A stretch of DNA of 64,000 nt from Halobacillus alkaliphilus. GTDB lineage: Bacteria > Bacillota > Bacilli > Bacillales > Halobacillaceae. This document shows, in pieces, positions 17,999 through 26,545 of the stretch; within the stretch, counting starts at the first letter, position 1, and every line of letters begins with the position of its first letter. The notes under the pieces were generated by a model that was not told where the DNA came from, ran no database searches, and worked only from the letters and a program-made list of their open reading frames with translations. The stretch is from the NCBI RefSeq assembly GCF_900113125.1, contig NZ_FOOG01000002.1, positions 1 to 64,000 on the forward strand, in the 5' to 3' direction. A program made the position numbers and the translations under genes.

Positions 17999-19336
17999 AT
18001 GCCAATGAAACAAAGAGTGCTGCGAACGATTTTGGCAACGACGACGCTAGCATCGTTCAGTCTGGGATCTGCGCAGTTTGCTTCTGCGGAAGAACAAACT
18101 CAGCAAACGTCCAACTGGACCATTGAAGATGCTTCTCAAATTGAACGAACAGATGATAATACAGCCCCATACATTGAGCCTGATTTCGAAAAGATTGCTC
18201 CTGAATTGCACGTGTGGGATACATGGCCATTGCGTAACAAAGATGGTTCAATTGCTAAAGTCAACGGGAACTATGTCATCTTCTCTCTTACGGCTTCCGC
18301 TGACCTCTTACCAGGGAAGCGCCATGATGTAGCTACGATCCGCTATTTCTATTCTAAGAATGGACAAGACTGGACACTCGGTGGAAAAGCTTTCGAAACC
18401 GAAGAAGCGTACGGGGCTAGACAATGGGCTGGCTCAGCTATGATCGAAGACGGCGAATTGAACCTGTTCTACACAGCAACCGGACGTAAAGGCGAAGAAA
18501 ATGTATCCTATGAGCAGCGCCTTGCTCTTGCTAAAGGAGATATCCAGGCAAACGCTCATGATGTTTCTTTCTCTAACTTCGACCATTCTATTATTCTTGA
18601 GCCTGAAGGCGAATACTATCAAACAGAAGAGCAATCGAATCAAGGTGATATCTCTTATGCCTTCCGTGATCCATGGTTCTTCGAAGATCCTAAGACGGGC
18701 AAAGATTATATCCTGTTTGAAGGAAATTCTGCAGGTACACCTGTCGAGAGAAGTTTAGATCCTGCTTACATCGGCAGTGAATCTTTCCAAAACGACTACG
18801 AGCTCGAAATGGAAGATTTCGCTAAACTATTCAATGGCAGCATAGGGATTGCCAAAGCAACAAACGACGAATACACAGAATACGAAGCACTCCCTCCACT
18901 ATTAGAAGCGAACTATGTAAACCAGGAACTAGAGCGTCCTCACATTGTGACAAAAGGAAACCAGTATTACCTGTTTACTAATACGCATGAACATAAATTC
19001 GGTCCTGGCGTAGACGGACCTGATGGTCTATATGGTTTCTCTTCTGATCAACTGCTGGGTGAATATGAACCCTTGAATGACAGCGGTCTAGTACTGGCAA
19101 ACCCAGAGGACAATGCTTATCAAGCGTATTCCTGGATGGTTCTGCCTAATGGAAAAGTGATTAGCTTCTACAACTTCCACGACCTTGACGGCAGGAATAT
19201 TGCAGATTTAGGAGCTACATCACCTGAGTACCAGATGAATCATTTTGGCGGTACGCTCGCCCCGACGATTAAACTAGCGATTCAAAACGACTCAACTAAA
19301 GTCCTGAATGCTGGTAAGCCTGGGAAAATCAAATAA
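17999..19336 (+). CDS. Secreted GH68 fructosyltransferase, copy 2
   Basis: 445 residues, a clear paralogue of the preceding gene. Signal peptide to about residue 30 (AQFASA cleavage), then the GH68 fold with nucleophile D74 in VWDTWPL, D224 in FRDPWF and E312 in LERPH. It differs by an insertion around 248-275 (GTPVERSLDPAYIGSESFQN region), next to the active-site rim, which could alter product length or linkage. The start at 17999 follows AAGGAGGG; an in-frame open stretch upstream overlaps copy 1 and is not used. Probably co-transcribed with copy 1 and ended by the terminator at 19346. Levan versus inulin specificity cannot be decided by eye. Confidence 0.9.
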   Translation: MPMKQRVLRTILATTTLASFSLGSAQFASAEEQTQQTSNWTIEDASQIERTDDNTAPYIEPDFEKIAPELHVWDTWPLRNKDGSIAKVNGNYVIFSLTASADLLPGKRHDVATIRYFYSKNGQDWTLGGKAFETEEAYGARQWAGSAMIEDGELNLFYTATGRKGEENVSYEQRLALAKGDIQANAHDVSFSNFDHSIILEPEGEYYQTEEQSNQGDISYAFRDPWFFEDPKTGKDYILFEGNSAGTPVERSLDPAYIGSESFQNDYELEMEDFAKLFNGSIGIAKATNDEYTEYEALPPLLEANYVNQELERPHIVTKGNQYYLFTNTHEHKFGPGVDGPDGLYGFSSDQLLGEYEPLNDSGLVLANPEDNAYQAYSWMVLPNGKVISFYNFHDLDGRNIADLGATSPEYQMNHFGGTLAPTIKLAIQNDSTKVLNAGKPGKIK

Positions 19337-19345
19337 CACTAAAAA

Positions 19346-19376
19346 AAGAAATGCCTATCCAAGGCATTTCTTTTTA
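19346..19376 (+). terminator. Terminator of the GH68 pair
   Basis: AAAGAAATGCCT-atcc-AAGGCATTTCTTTTT, ten bases after the second GH68 stop codon. Confidence 0.85.
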
Positions 19377-19537
19377 TATATATGTTTCATTTAAAATGAT
19401 CATCTTGCAATCTTTTAAGGTACAATATGCTTTCACATTACTAGTAGGTAGGCTAACACTATCTCCCTTAGTGTAAATTATAAAAAGCCTTATTTCCTAT
19501 TCATATATCCATCTTACCTCCTTCAAAGAATTCCTCT

Positions 19538-20032
19538 TTAATAAGCACCCTCTGAGTAGGTTAATTCGTAACTATGCGTGTAGATCTCAAAAATGTTACC
19601 AAACGGATCTTCTACATACACCATCTTGAACGGCTTCTCCCCAGGATAATATTCGCGGATCGGCATACGCTGTTTCCCGCCATGCTGTTTTATTTTTTCC
19701 ACCATTCCTTCGATGTCCGGATCCTGAATACAGAAATGGAAGATCCCCGTTTTCCAGTATTCAAAATTATTGTCCGGCTGCTCGTTTTCCGGAAATTCAA
19801 ATAGTTCAATACCGATCCGGTCTCCAGTTGATAAATGGGCAATTCTAAATTCGTCCCAATCACTGCCGAAGACGTCACGGCACATTTGGCCAATCGGTGT
19901 TTCATCATTTTTCACCTCTGAAGGCTCCATAATGACATACCAGCCAAATACATCTGTATAAAATTGAACCGCTTCATCCAGATTAGGTACGGATAATCCT
20001 ATATGAGAAAATGCTCTCGGATAAGTGTGCAT
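19538..20032 (-). CDS. VOC-family (glyoxalase/dioxygenase-like) protein
   Basis: 164 residues. The first half opens with FSHIGLSVPNLDEAVQFYTD, giving a first metal-type histidine, and the second half contains GIFHFCIQDPDIEG and ends with VEDPFGNIFEIYTHSYE, the classic paired beta-alpha-beta-beta-beta modules with His and Glu ligands. Such proteins bind a divalent metal and act on small reactive compounds. The ATG at 20032 is chosen for GAGGAGG nine bases upstream; a longer frame has no such site. It is divergent from an HxlR-type regulator, with an inverted repeat between them, which suggests induction by an electrophile or similar signal. Confidence 0.8.
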   Translation of the reverse strand: MHTYPRAFSHIGLSVPNLDEAVQFYTDVFGWYVIMEPSEVKNDETPIGQMCRDVFGSDWDEFRIAHLSTGDRIGIELFEFPENEQPDNNFEYWKTGIFHFCIQDPDIEGMVEKIKQHGGKQRMPIREYYPGEKPFKMVYVEDPFGNIFEIYTHSYELTYSEGAY

Positions 20033-20106
20033 ATTATCGTTCCTCCTCATTTCTTTTTTGGTACAACATCCATTATAATTTTTAGTAATAGACGATGTAA
20101 GTATGC

Positions 20107-20135
20107 ACTTTTTAGTGAGACACTTACTAAAAAGT
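20107..20135. promoter_or_regulatory. Candidate HxlR operator
   Basis: ACTTTTTAGT-(9)-ACTAAAAAGT: perfect 10-base arms located 20 bases before the HxlR start and between the divergent genes. A further half site TTTTTAGTAA lies at about 20078-20087. Binding by the HxlR product is an inference from position. Confidence 0.55.
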
Positions 20136-20154
20136 AAGGAAGGACGGTTTAAAA

Positions 20155-20490
20155 ATGGATGCTCCAATGGATAAGGACGGTAAATTGAAATGTTCGATCG
20201 AATACACGCTGAAGAAAATAGGCGGTAAGTGGAAAACGGTCATCTTATGGCACCTAAATGTAGATGGAACTCTTCGGTACAATGCCTTAAGAAGATTGCT
20301 TCCCGGCGTCTCGCATAAAATCTTAAGTCAGCAGCTTAAAGAGCTTGAGGAGGATAATTTTATTCAACGCGTACAGTTTAACAGTATCCCTCCCAAAGTA
20401 GAGTACTCGATTACAGACTTCGGTAAGACGCTGATGCCGATTCTTGAGCAGATGCACATGTGGGGGACGGAACATGGGACCTTAGAATAA
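20155..20490 (+). CDS. HxlR-family transcriptional regulator
   Basis: 111 residues, a winged helix-turn-helix protein. The family signature is complete: C-SIEYTLKKIGGKWKTVILW near 13-32, RYNALRRLLPGVSHKILSQQ near 42-61, and LMPILEQMHMWG at the C-terminus. A cysteine at residue 12 is at the position used as a thiol sensor in some relatives such as YodB, so a redox or quinone signal is possible. Divergent from the VOC gene, probably controlling it and itself through the palindrome at 20107. AAGGAAGG precedes the start, with an A-rich spacer. Confidence 0.85.
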   Translation: MDAPMDKDGKLKCSIEYTLKKIGGKWKTVILWHLNVDGTLRYNALRRLLPGVSHKILSQQLKELEEDNFIQRVQFNSIPPKVEYSITDFGKTLMPILEQMHMWGTEHGTLE

Positions 20491-20537
20491 GTCGTCCTAT
20501 CTTCCACTTAATAAGTTGGAATCTTTGATGAATACAT

Positions 20538-20584
20538 GGAAAGGCACAGGGAACCCCCCCCTGTGCCTTTCCCGTGATTTTTTT
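20538..20584 (+). terminator. Terminator of the HxlR gene
   Basis: GGAAAGGCACAGGG-(loop of C)-CCCTGTGCCTTTCC followed by GTGATTTTTTT. The long stem could also insulate the convergent PTS gene ending at 20592. Confidence 0.8.
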
Positions 20585-20591
20585 GATCAAG

Positions 20592-22550
20592 CTACTGTAT
20601 GGTTTTCAAAAGTTTATAAGCTTCTTCTTTCGTCGTACAGTTCATAAGTTGTTCTCGATAAGAGTCATCCATTAATTTTCTGGAAAGCATCTGTAATATT
20701 TTCAGATGATCTTCTCCTTCTCTATCCTTAGGAACAGCGATCATGAATATCAGTTTTGCTTCAGATCCATCCATACTGTTCCAATCTACACCTTCACGTT
20801 TGATACCAAACATTACTGCGGGTTTCGTAACAGCTTCGGACTTCCCATGAGGTATCGCAATTCCCATCCCGAGACCTGTACTGCTTTCAGCTTCCCGGTT
20901 TAATATAGCTTCCTTGAACTTTTCGCGTGATTTCAGCGCACCCTGGTTCGCCAGTGTTTGAATCATTTCATCCACGACCTCATCACGCGTCTGCCCGTTC
21001 AAATCAATATCGATTAACTCCGGGGTCGTAATATCTGTTAATTGAGTGATCGAAGGCTTCTCCTCCAGTTCTTCCTCTTTTAGTACGACCGTTTCCTGTT
21101 CATGAGTCTCTTCTTTATCTGTTGCGGCAGCCATGGAACCGGCCGGAGCACCTGCGACAGCTACATCCTTTTTCAATGCATTGACCATAAACGCCGTAAT
21201 CACCACACCAATAATTGCAGCAACGAAAAACATAAGTACGTTATCCACCGCTCCAAGTACAGCCACAATTGGACCTCCATGGGCTACTCGATCCCCTACA
21301 CTACTCAGCATCGCTATAACCGAACCTGCCATCGATCCCACTACTATACTTGGAATTACGCGTAATGGATCCTGTGCAGCAAACGGGATTGCCCCTTCGG
21401 TGATACCAAAGAGTCCCATAGTGAAAGAAGCTTTTCCGGTCTCACGTTCAGCAGGCTGGTACTTCTTCTTGTTAAGGAAAGTAGCGAGCCCCATGCCTAG
21501 AGGAGGAATACAAATGGCAACAGCAATCGGTCCCATGATGCCGTAGTTTCCTTCTGCAATCATCGCTGCCCCGAATAAGAAAGCCACTTTGTTAAAAGGC
21601 CCTCCCATATCTACTGCAATCATGCCGCCCAATATTAGAGCTAGTACGATAGAACTTGTTCCTTGCATACCTTCCAGCCACTGCGTTAATCCTTCAAAAA
21701 TTGCTGCGACTGGCGCACCAATAACAAAGATAAACAGTAACCCAACAATTAATGAGGCAATCACTGGAATGAAGATAATAGGCATAACTGGTTGTATAGC
21801 CTGTGGAACTTTAATCTTTTTAATACCTAGTACTACATAACCAGCTAAGAAACCAGCAATAATACCGCCTATAAATCCTGCTCCTGCTTCACTTCCATAA
21901 AAACTTCCATTGGCAGCAATATACCCACCGATGATACCAGGCGCAAGACCGGGCCGATCAGCTATACTCACAGCTATAAAACCAGCTAAAATAGGTACCA
22001 TAAAGCTGAAGGAAGCCGCTCCGAGACTCTCAATCTGTTTCCAGAACGAATCTTCCGGAATTTTTAAGCCTCCAGGAGTCTGTTCTCCCCCAACTGCCAG
22101 GGCAATCGCAATTAGCAACCCACCAACCACGATAAAAGGAATCATATAAGAAACGCCGTTCATCAAATGTTTATAAATGGGATTCTCTTTATCCTTTTTC
22201 TTCTGCTTAACGGTTTCTGCAGATGGCATCGAACCTTTGTAAACGGATACATTTCCTTCCATAATACGCTCGATTAACTCCTTCGGCTGACGTATCCCTT
22301 CCTGCACGCCGACTACGATGAGAGGCTTTCCTCCAAAACGCTCTTTTGTAACTTCTTTATCACTAGCAATAATGATTCCATCAGCTTCAGCTATATCCTT
22401 CTCCGTTAATTCATTTTCCACACCAATAGATCCTTGTGTTTCAACTTTAATATCCACACCCATTTCTTCAGCTGCTTTCTGCAGATTCTCAGCAGCCATG
22501 TATGTATGCGCAATTCCAACAGGACAAGCTGTTACGGCTAAAACTTTCAT
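20592..22550 (-). CDS. manP: PTS EIIBCA component, fructose/mannose family (ManP-like)
   Basis: 652 residues in the order IIB-IIC-IIA. IIB occupies about 1-100 with phosphocysteine C9 in AVTACPVGIAHTYMAAE. IIC (about 125-460) has eight to ten membrane helices and transports the sugar. IIA (about 505-652) carries the phosphohistidine H568 in GIAIPHGKS. Phosphate flows HPr to H568 to C9 to the incoming hexose. Domain order and length match B. subtilis ManP, and the regulator next door matches ManR, so mannose is the leading guess; fructose cannot be excluded, since no manA or fruK lies nearby. The 97-base gap to the regulator gene contains its terminator and must hold this gene's promoter. Confidence 0.85.
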   Translation of the reverse strand: MKVLAVTACPVGIAHTYMAAENLQKAAEEMGVDIKVETQGSIGVENELTEKDIAEADGIIIASDKEVTKERFGGKPLIVVGVQEGIRQPKELIERIMEGNVSVYKGSMPSAETVKQKKKDKENPIYKHLMNGVSYMIPFIVVGGLLIAIALAVGGEQTPGGLKIPEDSFWKQIESLGAASFSFMVPILAGFIAVSIADRPGLAPGIIGGYIAANGSFYGSEAGAGFIGGIIAGFLAGYVVLGIKKIKVPQAIQPVMPIIFIPVIASLIVGLLFIFVIGAPVAAIFEGLTQWLEGMQGTSSIVLALILGGMIAVDMGGPFNKVAFLFGAAMIAEGNYGIMGPIAVAICIPPLGMGLATFLNKKKYQPAERETGKASFTMGLFGITEGAIPFAAQDPLRVIPSIVVGSMAGSVIAMLSSVGDRVAHGGPIVAVLGAVDNVLMFFVAAIIGVVITAFMVNALKKDVAVAGAPAGSMAAATDKEETHEQETVVLKEEELEEKPSITQLTDITTPELIDIDLNGQTRDEVVDEMIQTLANQGALKSREKFKEAILNREAESSTGLGMGIAIPHGKSEAVTKPAVMFGIKREGVDWNSMDGSEAKLIFMIAVPKDREGEDHLKILQMLSRKLMDDSYREQLMNCTTKEEAYKLLKTIQ

Positions 22551-22602
22551 AATTACTCCCCCTTTTGTCCTTTTCTAAGTTCATTTTAATACTAAGAACC
22601 CA

Positions 22603-22650
22603 TAAAAAAATCATTTATTTTTACCGGACTTCCGGCAAAATAAATGATTA
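22603..22650 (-). terminator. Terminator of the PRD regulator gene
   Basis: On the minus strand AATCATTTATTTTGCCGG-aagt-CCGGTAAAAATAAATGATT is followed by TTTTTATGG. The stem begins inside the stop codon of the regulator at 22648, so transcription of the PTS gene is separate from that of its regulator. Confidence 0.8.
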
Positions 22651-24567
22651 TTTCAAAACCTGCTTTAAATCTTCCAGATCCGCGGCTTCTATAATCTCCT
22701 GGACCAATTCAGGCTTGGAACTTATCCGAGAAATGATATGCATCACCGAGCGAATCTTTGTTTGATCTTCTTTGGAAATCGCTAATAGAAAGACAACGGA
22801 AACACGTTCGTTTCCCCATTCGATCGGTTCTTTTAATACTGCTGTAGAAACGTTAGACTCATAGACCTCTCCCGGGGGAGCATGAGGGATAGCTATACCT
22901 CCCCCTATCGCTGTAGAAGAAGTTCGCTCTCGCATAACCGCCCGCTGGGGAAAGATCTGTGAAACCAGCTTTTTTTCTACAAGTTCTCGCCCAAGCATCT
23001 CAATGACTTGATACCGGTGCATTGGTTCAACTTCGAAGTGAGACGTGCCGCTGTTCAACCATTGCCATAAGTCACTGGAGATTAAAGGTTTTTGCGCATC
23101 TTTCTGAAGAAACTGGTCTAGTTTTTTACGATCTTCTGCTTTTAGTAATGGAGAAATGACAAGGGTAGGTATTCTCTGCTCCCCAAGGTCTCTCGTCGAT
23201 AAAATAAAATCTATGGATGCATTTTTCAATTTTCCATCTAAATCACGGACTCCGATACAATCGACAATTTCCATTCCTTTGTAAGACTGCTCCAGTTTGG
23301 CCTGCAGCAGGTGAGACATCCCTACGCCAAGTTCACATACAATCAATACCTTCTTCTTGATATCCCGTTTCTTCTGCAGACGCTCGACAGAAGCCTGGAA
23401 ATGGAGGACCAAATAAGCCGCTTCATCTTCAGGGATCACAATGGAATACGTCTTGTTCACTTCCTCAAGGGCCATTACCATCATGCTGAACATATAAGGA
23501 TACATTTTTTTAATTTCATTTAGCATAGGGTTCCGAATGGACAGCCCGTGACGTACGCGGTGAATGGTTGAAGAAAGGTGAACATTTAAGCCGTCCATAA
23601 GAATCGGATCATTCCTGAAATTCGTCATGGTCATAATTTGAAGCTGTGCCGTTAGTTGATTTACAACTTCACTCATCAATCGATCAGTATCGGTATCCCG
23701 CTTAGTCAATAAATCTTGATGGGAAAAGCTCATGAGGTGCCATGTGAAATAAACTTTTTCAGATTGAGGAAGCTCAAGCTTCATTACGTTCTTAATCGAG
23801 GTTAAGAAGTTTTCGGTCATTTGGTACTCCTGGGAGCTCTTCGCTTGATCGATTTCTTCCTCTGTTAGAACCATAGAAGCAGATTGTCTCACCCTTTTCA
23901 TCATGACAAGCGCGTGGATCGTTAAGCTTTCAACTTCATCATCCGCCAGTTCCCATGCCCACTGCTTTAACATCCTCGTGATGGACTGACGAACGAGGTC
24001 TGTCTCGTACTTCGGAAACAATTGTAAAATATACTCTGTTGAATTATCCGCTTCTGTAACCAGTTCAGGCAGGTGAGCCAGAGCATTCCTTTTATCGAGC
24101 TCCTTACCTTGAATCGTACTGCCCAGACGCTGTTTAGATATGATTTCAAGCCCGAAGGAATAGAGCCATTTGGACAAAGTCACCATATCATTCCTAATCT
24201 CTGCAGGTGTTGCAAAATAAGAATCTGCTAATCCCTGCAATGTTAGTGGCTTTTCTTCTACAAGTAAGCGATACCCGATTTCCAAAAGCCGATCATGTTC
24301 ATTATTCCAGTCAAATCGATATAGCTCATGGAATACTTTCCTTTTATCCTCTTCACTGATGGAAATATGCAATCCAATGCCAGGTTTACGGCTGAGTTCG
24401 GCATTTCCATGTACTGATAAAAACTGTTCGATAACTTTCAAATCATTGCGAATCGTTTTTTCTGAACAGTCAAGTTCATCAGCGAGATACTGTACGCGGA
24501 TCGATTCTGTTGTATGAAGCAATAGTTTCTGAATTAATTTTGTCTGTCTCTTATTCAATCCATACAC
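22648..24567 (-). CDS. manR: PRD-containing PTS-regulated transcriptional activator (ManR-like)
   Basis: 639 residues. An N-terminal DeoR-type helix-turn-helix (about 8-60, with LADELDCSEKTIRNDLK) is followed by a second HTH, two PTS regulation domains in the middle, an EIIB-like domain with C411 in VCELGVGMSHLL, and an EIIA-like domain with H562 in GIAIPHAPPGE. Phosphorylation at these sites by HPr and by the cognate transporter tunes activity according to sugar supply. Closest architecture: B. subtilis ManR and MtlR. The start is GTG with a poor upstream site (TAAAGATAGAG), so the exact N-terminus is uncertain. It lies directly upstream of the transporter it would activate. Confidence 0.85.
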   Translation of the reverse strand: MYGLNKRQTKLIQKLLLHTTESIRVQYLADELDCSEKTIRNDLKVIEQFLSVHGNAELSRKPGIGLHISISEEDKRKVFHELYRFDWNNEHDRLLEIGYRLLVEEKPLTLQGLADSYFATPAEIRNDMVTLSKWLYSFGLEIISKQRLGSTIQGKELDKRNALAHLPELVTEADNSTEYILQLFPKYETDLVRQSITRMLKQWAWELADDEVESLTIHALVMMKRVRQSASMVLTEEEIDQAKSSQEYQMTENFLTSIKNVMKLELPQSEKVYFTWHLMSFSHQDLLTKRDTDTDRLMSEVVNQLTAQLQIMTMTNFRNDPILMDGLNVHLSSTIHRVRHGLSIRNPMLNEIKKMYPYMFSMMVMALEEVNKTYSIVIPEDEAAYLVLHFQASVERLQKKRDIKKKVLIVCELGVGMSHLLQAKLEQSYKGMEIVDCIGVRDLDGKLKNASIDFILSTRDLGEQRIPTLVISPLLKAEDRKKLDQFLQKDAQKPLISSDLWQWLNSGTSHFEVEPMHRYQVIEMLGRELVEKKLVSQIFPQRAVMRERTSSTAIGGGIAIPHAPPGEVYESNVSTAVLKEPIEWGNERVSVVFLLAISKEDQTKIRSVMHIISRISSKPELVQEIIEAADLEDLKQVLK

Positions 24568-24854
24568 CTCTATCTTTATGAAACCACTTTCATTCTATCT
24601 TATATCGGCTTACTGTCAATCAGCTGAGGATTTCATCCGAGAGAGATTATAAATCAAAGAATTCTTAATTATTCACGAAAAAGGTTTAAATAGCTAGATG
24701 AATTTTAAGCTTCGTCCATCAATCCTGATGTATTTTTCAGAAGTAATAACTATATATTCTGGTTTAAATGGTTATAAGAAAGGCTAAATAATTTGAAGAA
24801 AAAAACATTGGATCGTTCTTAAATACAATATAGTTTGTTGAAAGGAGAAAAACG

Positions 24855-25412
24855 TTGAAAAAACTTGTTTATATAATTCTACTAATGTTATTAGCGGCCT
24901 GTCAGCCCGGGGAAACGGAAACTTCTAATTCAAACTCTAATTCCAGTGAATCAGAAAGCGAAAGCAAACAAGCTTTAGAAGAAAAGCCGAGCGTAACCTT
25001 TACATATAAAGGGGAAGAAATTGAAGCGAATAGTATACGCCAGTGTTTTGCCCCTGACTGTTCGGAGAATTCTGCCACCGTCGACCAGATGAACCATAAG
25101 GAGATGGCGGAAGGATTGGAACCTACTCAAGTAGAGGATGGGGAGAAAATCCAAGTTCATATTGATGGTAAACAGCCCACTCAGACTCATTTGTCCAGAT
25201 ATTATGGGACAACGATTGAAGGGGGAACATTGGAAGAAAATGAAATAACGATCCATAGCGCTAGTAAAGATGAACGTAAAGAAAGCTTTTTTGTAAGATT
25301 GGATTGGTATAATGAGAATCAAGAATTCCTTGGTTCAGTTTCCAAAGCTTTTATAGTGAATGTAGATGGAATATCCTCTGAAAAAATTGATAAACAGGAT
25401 CCCAATCATTGA
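24855..25412 (+). CDS. Acidic lipoprotein, unknown function
   Basis: 185 residues from a TTG start with AAAGGAG eight bases upstream. Signal peptide with lipobox LAAC (cysteine 16), then a Ser/Asn/Glu-rich linker of about 25 residues, then a compact domain containing two cysteines in CFAPDC that may form a disulfide, and strands ending LGSVSKAFIVNV. No family recognised. The linker style and acidity are typical of surface lipoproteins of halophilic bacilli. Monocistronic, with its own terminator. The region 24568-24854 before it shows nothing else. Confidence 0.65.
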   Translation: MKKLVYIILLMLLAACQPGETETSNSNSNSSESESESKQALEEKPSVTFTYKGEEIEANSIRQCFAPDCSENSATVDQMNHKEMAEGLEPTQVEDGEKIQVHIDGKQPTQTHLSRYYGTTIEGGTLEENEITIHSASKDERKESFFVRLDWYNENQEFLGSVSKAFIVNVDGISSEKIDKQDPNH

Positions 25413-25432
25413 TGGTTGGGTTCCTGTTTATA
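25390..25432 (+). terminator. Terminator of the lipoprotein gene
   Basis: ATAAACAGG-a-TCCCAA...TTGGG-tt-CCTGTTTAT, a two-part stem with a modest T run, overlapping the stop codon of the gene in its first arm. Confidence 0.65.
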
Positions 25433-25517
25433 TTGTAAGGTTCATTCGAAAAGCTTTATTCTTCCTACAAATTTTCGTCTGGAAACACTAGTTCTCTAGG
25501 AAGCATTCGGCCACCCG

Positions 25518-25958
25518 TCACTTACTCATTTTGCTCTCTAGCCTCAAATAATCTCTTGTTTTATGTAATTCAACCTCATGCTTGTTGGCAAACTCCGTTA
25601 AATAATCAAAAGCTGTTGGAGGATAGAGTTCAACTAAACGAATTTTTCTTCCGTTCTTAACATCTATCATCACAGCCCTTTTAACCCACATTTGTCGGAC
25701 AAAGCTGATTTGACTGATATCCCCGGGCGATAGTTTTCTTGAATGAATTGATTTTTTAAAGAATAAAAGTCGGTACACCACTTGCTCTTGATCTATTTCG
25801 AATTTAAATCGAAACGCACTGAATAATACCAAAAGTAATAAAATGATGGCAAATGATAGTATGGAATATCCATAAATATCGGTCAGTATATTCCATAGGA
25901 GGATAAGCCCAAAGACACCAAACATAGATAAACGTTCTGATCTAACATTAAATTCCAT
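25518..25958 (-). CDS. Two-helix membrane protein with PH-like domain
   Basis: 146 residues. Two adjacent hydrophobic segments (FGVFGLILLWNILTDIYGY and SFAIILLLLVLFSAF) near the N-terminus, then a strand-rich cytoplasmic part (KFEIDQEQVVYRLLFFKKS, ISFVRQMWVKRAVMIDVKNG) and a C-terminal helix. Same general plan as the gene at 15570-16046, but with little sequence similarity by eye. Start placed at the ATG at 25958, which has AGAGGG upstream. Function unknown. Confidence 0.6.
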   Translation of the reverse strand: MEFNVRSERLSMFGVFGLILLWNILTDIYGYSILSFAIILLLLVLFSAFRFKFEIDQEQVVYRLLFFKKSIHSRKLSPGDISQISFVRQMWVKRAVMIDVKNGRKIRLVELYPPTAFDYLTEFANKHEVELHKTRDYLRLESKMSK

Positions 25959-26213
25959 ATACCATCCCTCTTGCACCGCATAATTTCTTCAACCTTAACC
26001 TATCTACCTGCCCTATTTGAAACGAAAACTACAAATGCTTATCGCTTAACCACCATAATGGAAATTTCTTTAAACAAAAGCTGATTTCCGTTTATCGTGA
26101 GGTTCACTCACGAGGCAGCCTGGTCGGAAAAAACAATAGATACTCTTGACCAAAATCATTGTCGAAACGGATTATTTCCTGGGAAATTTTCACGACTTTG
26201 GCAGACAAGTAAC

Positions 26214-26453
26214 TCATTTGAATGATGGCTTCTCTCTCGATACTCTTATGCTATGAACGATCCAGGTCACTAAAGGTAAAATAGGAATAAGGTAAAATAG
26301 CGTCGTAACCTGCAATAAATAACCAACTATGAAAGGTAGACTGGCGCTGATGGCTAAACCAAAAGAGAAATTTATTCTAGTAAACAATAAGCCTAAAGCA
26401 ATACTACATAGACTGATTACGACGAAAGCAAACAGTACTATCACCACGCCCAT
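26214..26453 (-). CDS. Small membrane protein, unknown function
   Basis: 79 residues with two to three hydrophobic segments (GVVIVLFAFVVISLCSIALG, FGLAISASLPFIVGYLL, LFYLIPILPLVTWIV) and a short basic tail RVSREKPSFK. Start at the ATG at 26453, which is preceded by AAAGGTGG; a longer frame upstream lacks one. No family recognised. It is followed at 25977-26213 by a gene-free stretch and preceded by the oxidase-like gene at 26546 with a 92-base gap. Confidence 0.5.
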   Translation of the reverse strand: MGVVIVLFAFVVISLCSIALGLLFTRINFSFGLAISASLPFIVGYLLQVTTLFYLIPILPLVTWIVHSIRVSREKPSFK

Positions 26454-26545
26454 TCTTCCCACCACCTTTCTTGAGCACGAAAGACGTTCTAACCCAATTT
26501 CTATCATTCAAAAACACGACACTGATAAATCTACTCAACTTCACT

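Noticed and set aside
21133-21546. Plus-strand frame of 137 codons
   Set aside because: Shadow of the PTS transporter gene; threonine/proline/isoleucine-rich antisense composition.
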